This document shows positions 55,290-64,000 of a DNA stretch of 64,000 nt, one piece after another. Origin of the DNA: Inia geoffrensis (Eukaryota > Chordata > Mammalia > Artiodactyla > Iniidae); contig CM070904.1 of the NCBI GenBank assembly GCA_036417435.1, positions 133,114,695 through 133,178,694 of the forward strand. Reading direction: 5' to 3'. How positions within the stretch are numbered: position 1 is the stretch's first letter; each line of letters opens with the position of its first letter. A program made the position numbers and the translations under genes. Under the pieces are notes generated by a model. The model saw nothing but the letters and a program-made list of their open reading frames with translations, had not been told where the DNA came from and did no database searches.

Positions 55290-57833
55290 GGAAATAAGCT
55301 AAAACAGATGACTTAAATAAGATCCAGAGTTTCAAAACATAATCCAACAATTCTCAAAGTATCCAGATCAATTGAGAATCATTTGTCATACCAAGAGCCA
55401 GGAAATCTCGAATGGAATAAAACAAGAAAATCAAAAGATGCCAACAATGGGATAACAGAGGTATCAGAATTATCTGAAAAAGATTTCAAAGCAGCCATTA
55501 TGAAAAGACTTCAATAAGCAGTTAAAAATGTGCTTGAAGTAAATGAAAACCTAGAAAGTTTCAGAAAACAAACTAGAAAGTCCCAACGATGAAATAGAAG
55601 ATATGTAGAAGGACCAAACGGGAATTTTAGAGCTTAAAATATATGTAACAACAAAATCGTTTTTGAAAAATCAGTGGATGGGCCCAACCAGAAGAATGGA
55701 GGAGACAGAGGAAAAATAAGTGAACTAGAAGATAGAGGATAAGGATTACCCACTCTGAATAATAGAAAATTTAATTAAAATAACAGAACCTCAGGGACCA
55801 GTGGGACTCTAACAAAAGACCTAGGACTTGTGCCATCGGAGCCTCAGAAAGAGAGGAGAGAGAGGGAGGGGCCAAAAAAGTACTTGAAGAAATAGTGGCA
55901 AAACTTCCCAAATTTAGCAAAAGACATAACCCTATAGATTCAAGAGGCTGAACAAACCCCAAACAGAACAAACCACAAATAGTCCAAAGACAACATCATA
56001 GTCAAACCTGACAAAGAAAAAAGTTTGAAAGCTGCAAGGCAGAAATGAAGCATTACCTGTGAGGGTGGGAGAGGGTAGGGGTGGGGGAAATGATTTAAAT
56101 TACACTGAATTTCTCATCAGAAACCATGGAGGTCAGACAAAAATAAATGTGGCAAAACATTTTTCCCATATGCTGAAGGAAAAAAACTGTCAACCCAGAG
56201 TCCTATATTGGAAATCAAGGCATTCTGAAATGAAGAAAAACTCAGAGAATTTATCACCAGCAGATCTACCACAAAAGAATGGTTAAATGAAAAGAAAAGA
56301 TAAAAGAAGGAAATCTGGGGTATCTGCAAGGCAGAAAGAACAGGTAAGAAAAAAATGGGTAAATACAACAGATTTTCCTTTCATTCATGAGTTTTTTAAA
56401 GTATGGCTGGTGATTTAAGCAAACATTGTAATCGTCTGATATGGTTCTAAGTGTATACAGAGGAAATATTTAAGACAACAGTGCTATAAATGGGGGGATA
56501 AAGGCATGTAAGGAAAAGTGACTCACATTAGCAAACTAAAGGTACTGGTAGACTGTGACAAGTTATGTATGTATAATATAACACAACGCAACCACTAAAG
56601 AAGCTACACAAAGATATACACTTAAACCCTATAGATAAATCAAGATGGAATGCTAAAAAATGTCAAGTAACCCACAAAAATACAGTAAAAAGAAACAAAG
56701 AAACAAAAACCAAATCTGGAAGAAAATAAAAATTAAAGCGGGAACCATAGCTTTTACATATCAATGACTGCATTAAGTGCAAATAGTCTCAATACTCCAA
56801 TTAAAAGACAGAGATTGGAAGAGTGGATAAAAAACCATGACTCAGCTATAAGCACACCACAAGAAATTCACTTCAATATGATGATATAGAAAGGCTGAGA
56901 TTAAAATCATGAAAAGAATGTATCATCCAAAAATTAACTGAAGGTAAGCGGGAGTGGCCACATAAATAGTAAAGTGGACTTCAAAGCAAAGAAAAATACC
57001 AGAGACAGACAGAACATCATTTTGTAATAAAAGGTCAATTCATCAAGAAGACATAGCAATCCTAACTAAATGTGTATGCACCAAAAACAGAGCTATAAAA
57101 TATAAGAATCAAAAACTGAAAGACATGAAAAAAGTAAACAAACCCTCAATTAGAGTTGGAGACTTCAACACCTCTCTCAACTATGTATAGACCAACTAGA
57201 CAAAACTCAGCAAGGGTATGGACAAACTCACAACATGACCAACTAACTTACAGAACACTCTACTCAACCACAGCAGAGTATGTATTCTTTTCAGTCCCAA
57301 GGATATAGCAAAATAAACCATGTCCTGTGCCATAAATAAACCTCAACAGATGTAAAAGAATTGATCATACGAGTGTGTTCTCTGCCTAAAATGGAATCAA
57401 ACCAACAATCAAACATAGAAAGATAACAGAAATTCCTCCAAACAATTGGAAGCTAAACAGCACACTCTAAAATAATTCATGGGTCTAAAACTGAATCTCA
57501 AGGAAAATTTGAAAAAAATACATTGAACTGAACGAAAATGAAAATACAGCAGATCAAAACTTGTAGGACAGACAAAGCAATGCCAAGAGGGAAATTCATA
57601 GTACTAAATGTATATGTTAAAAACAGGAAAAGTCTCAACTAAATAACCAACACCCTGCCTCAAAACCTAGAAAAACTGAGAACAAAATAAACCCAAAGCA
57701 AGCAGACGGAAGAAAATAATGAAAACCAGAAATCAATAAAATGGAAAACCAAAAAATGAGAGAAAAATAAACAAATAAAAGAACATTTTAGTTTGAAATA
57801 TAAAAAGTATGGCAAGTCTCTAGGAAGACTGAC
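55290..57833 (+). mobile_element. Old L1 (L1M-type), 5' part through ORF2 endonuclease
   Basis: Sense old L1. ORF1 is partly readable at 56059-56286 (KHFSHMLKEKNCQPRVLYWKS). Spacer words follow ('taaagaagctacacaaagata'), then 'tgactgcattaagtgcaaata' at the ORF2 start, and endonuclease-region words ('gagttggagacttcaacacc' and 'actctactcaaccacagcag'). All frames are broken by stops. It ends where a MaLR-type LTR begins. Confidence 0.75.
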
Positions 57834-57980
57834 TGTGATACACAGAATAATGATTCCCCCTAAAGATGTCTACATCCTAATCCTCAGAACTTGTCAGTGT
57901 GCTAGTGTACACAACAAAGATGAATTTTTTGCAGACGGAATTAAGTTTGCTAACAGGTCATCTTAAAAAGGATAGGAAAA
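57834..57980 (+). mobile_element. MaLR-type LTR 5' fragment between two L1 pieces
   Basis: 'acagaataatgattccccc', 'aaagatgtctacatcctaatcc' and 'tttgcagacggaattaag' are words of a mammalian-wide LTR 5' end. It is truncated after about 145 bases, where a different L1 piece begins. Confidence 0.7.
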
Positions 57981-59300
57981 AGATACCAAGTAAATGATAT
58001 TTCAAAGAAAATTAGACTGACTATATTAATATAACACAAAGAAGATTTTTAGAGCACAAAGTACCAGAGCAAAAGAAATATTTCATAACCTAATTTTACG
58101 AGTTAAATCATCAAAAGGAGAGAAATCTTAAATACGGATATGCCTAATAGAGCTTCAAATGCATAAAACAAAAACTGCTCAAACTAAAAGGCAAAATAGA
58201 CAAATCCACCTTTTTAATCAGACTTCAACATTCCTCTCCCAATAATAGAACAAGCACATCAAAAATTAGTAAGGATAAAAAGACCTGAAAAAATATATAA
58301 ACCAATATTATCTATTTGACATTTATACAACACTCCACCCAATGAAAGCAGGATACACATTGTTTTTAATTGCATATGAGATGTTTACATAAATAGACCA
58401 TTAAAAATTTCAATAAATTTTAAAGTATTCAAATCATTGCAAGTATGATTTCTGATCACAACAGACTTATACCAGAAATCTATAATTTAAAAACCTGGAA
58501 AATCCCCAAATACTTGGATATTAAATGTAAACTTTTAAATAACCATTGGGCCAAAGAAAAAAATTGCAAGAAAAGTTAGAAATAACTTGAACTGAATAAA
58601 AATATACAAATATCAACATTTATGGAGTACAGCGAAACCTGTACTTAGAGGTAAAGTTATAGTATTAAATGCATATATAAGTAAAGAAGAAAGGTCCCCA
58701 ATTAATAATCAAAACTTCCATTCTCAAGATCTTCAAAAAGAGCAAAATTAATCATCAAGGAAGCATAAAGAAGGACATAATAAAGATAAAATCCAAAGTC
58801 AATACAACCAATGAAAATATAACAAAAATGGAGAAAATAAATTAAAAAGCTGATTCGATGAAAATATGAATAAACATGGTAAACATCTATCCAGATGATC
58901 TGAAAAAAAAGAGAGAAGTCAAGTTATATATGGAGGAACGACACTACCGATCCTACAGACATTAAGATTAAATACTATGGGGCTTCCCTGGTGGCGCAGT
59001 AGTTGGGAGTCCACCTGCCGATGCAGGGGACGCGGGTTCGTGCCCCTGTCTGGGAGGATCCCACGTGCCACGGAGCGGCTGGGCCCATGAGCCATGGCCG
59101 CTGAGCCTGCGCATCTGGAGCCTGTGCTCTGCAACGGGAGGGGCCACAGCAGTGAGAGGCCCGCGTACAGCAAAAAAAAAAGATTAAATACTATGAATAA
59201 CTTTATGTGAATACATTTGTTAGCTTAGAGGAAATGGGGAAATTCCTTGAAAGACACAAACTACCAAAGCTTACTCAAGAAGAAATGTGTAACACGGATG
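57981..59300 (+). mobile_element. Second old L1 fragment, ORF2 endonuclease to RT start, split by a SINE
   Basis: The endonuclease region occurs a second time ('ttcaacattcctctcccaata', 'gatttctgatcacaacaga', 'aataaccattgggccaaag'), so this cannot be a simple continuation of the L1 at 55290. It runs into the start of the reverse transcriptase linker ('ttccttgaaagacacaaac' and 'cttactcaagaagaaatg'). The young SINE at 58980 splits it. No frame is intact. Confidence 0.7.
58964..59195 (+). mobile_element. CHR-type SINE, short form, nested in old L1
   Basis: Body 58980-59179 with 'ggcttccctggtggcgcag' and an A10 tail. Exact 16-base target duplication aagattaaatactatg at 58964-58979 and 59180-59195. 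Confidence 0.96.
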
Positions 59301-60024
59301 GTCCTGTATCTCAATTTGGGGAGAACTAACTTCCTTTCTTCCGTGTCTTAATCCCACCTGCTCTGGGATGCCACCTTCAATGCTCTCCTCTCTGGAGCAG
59401 CTGCCAGCCCTGTTTCTCACTGCCACTCCCCTCTACTTAGCCAACTGTCCAGAAGGTTCAGCCTCTTTAGCACCCCTACCCCATTTCTCACCCCCAGCCT
59501 CCTCCTGCCTGGTTATTGAAGAAACAAGATTGGGGGCCCTTCTTGTGTTGAGAATGTGCTCCTAACACCTTCAGGGGAACAGAGGAACGTTTGAAAGATC
59601 AAGTCTGTACAAGCCCCACAGGTTATGGAAACACACAGCTCTCAATGCTGATGCTGATGACCCCTCTGAAATGGTATAAAAAAGCCTCCAGGTCTTCATT
59701 CTTCATGTGGGTGTAATTAACCAGACGCCTCAGCCCTCCCCTTGTACTCTCAGGAGCTCCGGTCCTTTCTCTGGTGGTCCAGCCCATCAATGACCCAAAA
59801 GTCCTCCAGGGGGAGGGAGAGGAAATGATAGAACAATGGATGCGTCCATCACTGAACGGGCAATTTACCCTGCAGGGCACTCTGGGGTGTCTCATCCCTT
59901 CCCCACTCCTGGTTACACTTCAAGTGTAACCTGGTAACTCTTCAAGTTCTTGTCAAATATATTCTCTCTGCTGCTCTTCTTGACCTGCCCATGTAGTCAT
60001 CTTTCAACGCTCCCATGGCACCTT
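59301..60024. other. Unique sequence
   Basis: No gene recognised. Possible weak L2-like words near 59360-59520 are too diverged to annotate. Confidence 0.3.
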
Positions 60025-60127
60025 GTAGCCTGGGGTTACCTGCCTTGGAATGGTTGTGAGAACCTAACAATATAAAGGACAGACACCACAGGGCATGGCA
60101 CGTGGCACACAGTGTGCCCTCAACAAG
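60025..60127 (+). repeat. MIR SINE 3' half
   Basis: 'ggttgtgagaacctaacaatataaagg', 'gggcatggcacgtggcacacagtg' and 'tgccctcaacaag' match the MIR 3' half ('ggttgttgtgaggattaa', 'gtgcctggcacatagta', 'gcgctcaataaa') in order. Confidence 0.7.
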
Positions 60128-61684
60128 CTCCAGTTCACTTCTTCACCAAATGTGTCTACAGCCAAGGGCTACATAGACCTCAGGGGTGACAGTGGGTTGG
60201 GGGGAGAAATATTCCATTGGGATTTACCAGGCCTTAATTCAGAGTGGTTTAACCTGTCTCCCCTGACAGTGTGTGTGCTTCACAAACGTTACCTTAATAA
60301 TCTTTATACACCAGGCACAGAGAAGAGGCTCAGTGATAATTTCTTGCTGTGAAATAAATAAGAGGAGAAGGCGGGGGGGGGGGGGGGGGGGGGAGGGAAA
60401 TAGAGGGAGAAGGAATGCATTTTGCATAATGGATCTCATTTGGAAAAAAATTATCAAAGATGAGAAAGGAGGGAAAAAATAGCCTTTTAGCTTCTAAGTA
60501 AGAGTAAAAAAGTGTTCACTCAACAGCAAATGAAAGCGAATTTGGAAAGGGGCTTGAAATGCTCCTAGGCCTGACCCCACCCCTTGGTGGCCTCTGTCCC
60601 TGGGCTGGGTGTTGTTCACACATGCTGAGTTAATGTGACCCCAGCCCCAGAGGTGGCCCTGAGGGGACCTGCACACGACCTCCTGCCAAGTAGAGACTCA
60701 GCAGGACTGAAGGTCTTCTTGCCCCCACAGGTGATGCAAAGTGGGGAGTGGGGAAGGGATGTGAGCCGCAGACCTGGCTCTGCCCCATCTCTCCACCCCT
60801 GTGGTTGGCCCACGTTTGTGCTGGAAGGCGAGAAGGGCAGATTGACCCTTAACCTCAGCCCCTGGACCCCCGGCCCCTCCCGGACTCAGGCCAGCTGTGC
60901 TCCATGCCTTCTGGGAATGCCAGCCCCCACTTCCTCTTCAAGGTGCTGCCAGGTGATGCCCCCCAACCCGGGCACATGCTCCATCCTCTCCAATTCCCCC
61001 TCCTCCCCACAGCTTTCCTGTGTTCTCCTCCTGGGATGGGGGGGGGGGGATGGGGGGAGGCTGGGTCAGCGGAAGTCGTTTCCAGTTATTCCTTTGATGT
61101 TGAGTGTCTGACACATTGTTCACCCCACCCCGGACACCCCCAGTGCCCCACAGCGCTGGGGACAGGACGGGTAGGTGGCCTATTCACACCACTGCCCCAT
61201 CCCTGCCCCAGCAGAGGCAGGGTCAGTCTTCCAGGTGCACGTCTGCCGTCTGGACGGCATCCACGATGGGGTGAGTGGAGATGACAGGGTGAGCGGAGGG
61301 GCTGGAAGGGTGCGTGTGCCCGGGCGTGGAGGGCACGCAGAGAGGTGGGCGGGGGGTATGTGGGTCTCATGTGTCCGGCTGCAGAGACCAGACCTGAGCC
61401 TCTCATCATGTTTCTCCAAGTGAGGGGTTCTGGCTGAGTTAGTTTGCTGGCTTCCTCCCTGACCCCGCGGCAGGTTCCCAGCTCTCCTGTAGCCCCCGAG
61501 AGGGTCGTGGGGCCCCAAGGGCACGGGGACCGGGTCTCCCAGAGTCAGAAGGAAGACATAGAAGAAACCGTCAATTCCCCCACAATTCTGATCACAAACA
61601 CGTTTATGATGACAACTGCCCCGCACGAGCACCCTGCTGAAGATCGTGGAAGTGTCCACCTCACATGAGCGAGCTTTATGATAA
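60128..61684. other. Unique sequence with poly-G tracts
   Basis: No gene recognised. G21 at 60373-60393 is listed separately; a second G-rich run lies at about 61038-61059. Frames to 158 codons (60635-61111) have no domain. Confidence 0.35.
60373..60393 (+). repeat. Homopolymer of 21 G
   Basis: An uninterrupted G21 between 'gaggagaaggc' and 'agggaaatagagg'. Long poly-G is far rarer than poly-A in mammals, since no retrotransposon tail creates it. It could form a G-quadruplex on this strand. The length may be affected by sequencing. Confidence 0.9.
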
Positions 61685-61998
61685 AAAGACATTTGTAGGG
61701 CTTCCCTGGTGGCGCAGAGGTTGAGAATCCGCCTCCCAATGCAGGGGACACGGGTTCGAGCCCTGGTCTGGAAAGATCCCACATGCCGCGGAGCAACTAG
61801 GCCCGTGAGACACAACTACCGAGCCTGCGCGACTGGAGCCTGTGCTCCGCAACAAGAGAGGCCGCGATAGTGAGAGGCCCGCGCACCGCGATGAAGAGTG
61901 GTCCCCGCTTGGCGCAACTAGAGAAAGCCCTCGCACAGAAACGAAGACCCAACACAGCCAAAAATAAATATTAAATTTTTTTTTAAAGACATTTTTAG
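61685..61998 (+). mobile_element. CHR-type SINE, long form
   Basis: Body 61699-61984 with 'ggcttccctggtggcgcagagg', the B-box 'ggttcgagccc', the long-form tail including 'gcaactagagaaagccc' and 'acccaacacagccaaaa'. Target duplications aaagacatttgtag (61685-61698) and aaagacatttttag (61985-61998), one mismatch. Confidence 0.95.
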
Positions 61999-63479
61999 GG
62001 CCTTACACGGGTTTACTGCATTTGCCCCCCACTCACCACCACCCACCTCGCCAGGAGTCCACCTAGGGGGCAGGGTGGGCACTGGTTTGGGTGCAGGCAG
62101 AATGCTCTCAGTGTTTTGTCTGGGCTTTTGTGGTCAGCAGGTCCCAGAAACCTGAGACCTCCACAGTGGCCTGAGGGCTGGCAGTGTCCCTGCTGTTCTG
62201 TGTCACGCTGGTCCTGGAGACGGGGTCCCAGGCGGTGGCAGTGCCTTGGGGATGGGAGGTGGGATGAAGAGGATGCCTGCCTCGCGCTGGAGATGGTGGT
62301 ACTGAAGGTTCTTACTGGCTCAGTCACTACTGGGATCTGACTTGGCTCAGGCAGAGACAGATTGGCCGCAGAGTGGCAGCCTGCCTGCGAGGGCTAGAAA
62401 GGACACGTTTTTAAAAGCTCAGCCTGGTCAGCAACAAACCCACAGGAAAGAGTCACCTTCCATGGAAGCCGGATCAGAGAGTCCAGCTTCAGAAAGAGGA
62501 AAACCAACCAACAAGGAGCAAGAAAGAGAAACTCTTTCCTGGGGTGTAAAGTAGACAGTTTCCGAAAAGGAACAAAAGAAGACAAATTTCAGCATTTGGA
62601 ACAACTCACACTGACGGCAGACATTCCCAGAAAGATGCATCTGACGAGGCAATCGGACGATGCCCCCAAAATCAGGCAGCTGCCACCTGCATCCATGACG
62701 TTCCATCAGGAGACGGTGACGGCTTCAGGCTACTCCGAGAGGTTCAGGAGAAAATCGGCACCTTCAGCGAAGCCTGGAGCTGCTTTCACAGACACTGGAG
62801 GATTCAGGGGAGCAGGGAGTAAACTTGTTCTGCAGCAGAAAGAACGTTAGGAACCTGGAGCCGGTGCACAGGAGGCCCAGGTGGACATGCCAAACAAGGA
62901 GAGGTGAGGAGACCTGCTGGGAAGGGCACTCGGACTGGATGGAAAAAATCCATCAGAAACAGACCACCTGGGAGGTGCAGCAGGGGCTCCGAGGGCCCCG
63001 ATGGATGAGGCTCAGTTAAACTCCTGTTTGAAAGACGTGTGCAGGAGAGCAACCGGCGCAGGGGAAACCATCAATGCCCTTAAAGACCACCTGCCATCTC
63101 TGCCCTGGGAAAGCTTCACCACAGTCAGGAAACCACAGTCAGAAGGGGGAGGCCAGGGTCTTGAGACCCACCCACCCATCAGAACAGCGTGCCGCCGGCC
63201 TGGCCTCCATCCTCACCCTGCCCCCTTGTCCCAGAGCAGAGGTTCCAGGGGTCCCTGGGGCAGGTCCTGGGAAGAGGACTCTGCCCCGCCCCCCAGATTC
63301 CAGAACAGGAGGAAGAGAAACCTGGGAATCTTCCCCACCAGGGCTCCCCTGCCAGGCACACCCTCCAGGAGGGCGTCTGCACCCAGCACTGTCCACACAG
63401 CCTGGAAGCAGAAGTGAGTCTCCTCCGAGTTGCCCCACCTGCTTCTGAGGATCCAGAACCACAGGGAGACGCTTTTCTC
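61999..63479. other. Unique sequence
   Basis: No gene recognised. Frames to 138 codons (63001-63417) on both strands overlap and lack domains. Sequence at 62590-62850 is balanced and could hold an old decayed repeat. Confidence 0.3.
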
Positions 63480-64000
63480 TCTATTAAAATAATTTGGTTT
63501 TTCTTCTTGAGTTTTATTACTGTGAAATGATTAATCAGTGGCTCAGGTGGAATCCTCTTATTTTATAAATTCTAGATAATATTCTATAACTGCAGTGTTT
63601 GAACAACTCTTATGTTAGTTGCTGACATTTTATCCTATTTACAAGTAGTGTAATTATAGTACCTTGTTATTGCTAATAAAGTTATTAAAATAACCTAGGA
63701 ACATAGCCAGAATGCTGTCTTCTAAAATAAATACAATTTTTTTCTCCTCTGGCTTTGTTGCTATTATGTGAATGATCACACAACGTCTCAAATGGAGACT
63801 TGGAATTATGGCTTTGGGGACAGTGCTCTATAAATGTATATTACATAAATGTGAATCATTATGAAACTGTCACTTCTCATTTGATTTCCACAGAGTGCAA
63901 GTAGAATATTTTTGTCACATGGTTTAAAGAATGCCTCCTATTGATCCAGGAACTACAATATTTGGTTTCTCACATAAAGCAATTTTGGATTTCCTCTCAT
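63480..64000. other. AT-rich repeat-poor block, conserved-element candidate
   Basis: Composition drops to AT-rich abruptly at 63480 and shows no recognisable repeat. Words such as ctaataaagttattaa and ctctataaatgtatatta are compatible with a noncoding regulatory element, a 3' UTR, or simple AT-rich DNA. It runs past the window edge. Confidence 0.3.

Noticed and set aside
1..64000. CRISPR array, phage, plasmid or operon
   Set aside because: No regularly spaced direct repeats with unique spacers, no bacterial gene density; all large-scale features are mammalian repeats.

Overview
This window is mammalian nuclear DNA, almost certainly from a cetacean and most likely a toothed whale. The main evidence is the set of tRNA-derived CHR-type SINEs that begin with a 'ttccctggtggc' head. 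The shorter, younger-looking form (for example at 15750, 40707, 42294 and 58980) is the one I associate with dolphin and other odontocete genomes. The LINE-1 copies have the cetartiodactyl type of ORF1 and ORF2. I found no convincing protein-coding gene, tRNA, rRNA or other functional RNA gene, and no bacterial or viral operon structure. It reads as an intergenic (or large intronic) interval in which the recognisable content is transposon layers, tandem repeats and a few regulatory-looking islands.

Layout. 0-6.8 kb: an ERV-type LTR cut by the window edge, a MaLR-type LTR, two SINEs, an old sense L1 interrupted by an LTR-like insert, an unrecognised protein-like broken segment on the minus strand (5.48-6.07 kb), and an L1 3' end. 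6.8-10.2 kb: mostly unique sequence with a MIR and two cAMP-response-element-like sites. 10.2-15.7 kb: a nested pair, an antisense SINE with an exact 13-bp target-site duplication split by a 5.1-kb antisense L1 with its own 12-bp duplication. 15.7-19.1 kb: another SINE, antisense old L1 pieces and an L1 3' end. 19-28.8 kb: mostly unique sequence plus one short L1 insertion (24.4-24.95 kb) and an old antisense L1 (26.7-27.8 kb). 28.87-29.4 kb: a GGAT tetranucleotide array. 30.6-31.1 kb: a second, inverted copy of the LTR family seen at the window start. 31-40 kb: GC-rich unique sequence with MIR, L2 and LTR fragments, an RFX-like X-box, a CTCF-like site and an ERV LTR at 39.1-39.6 kb. 40-45.2 kb: three SINEs (one inside an LTR), a 1.1-kb L1 3' end, and a solo LTR with clean ends. 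45.2-50.8 kb: GC-rich unique sequence containing a 32-bp x 4 tandem array in which every unit carries a ZNF143/THAP11 (ACTACA-type) motif. 50.8-52.1 kb: old antisense L1. 52-55 kb: MaLR-like fragments. 55.3-59.3 kb: two stacked old L1 fragments with an LTR piece between them and a young SINE inside. 59.3-64 kb: MIR, a run of 21 G, a long-form SINE, and AT-rich unique sequence at the end.

The parts do not form a pathway. What can be reconstructed is insertion order: old L1, MIR and L2, then MaLR and ERV LTRs, then long-form SINEs, then L1 and short-form SINEs. The most unusual element is the four-unit ZNF143-type array. All repeat family names come from recognition by eye, without a database search.
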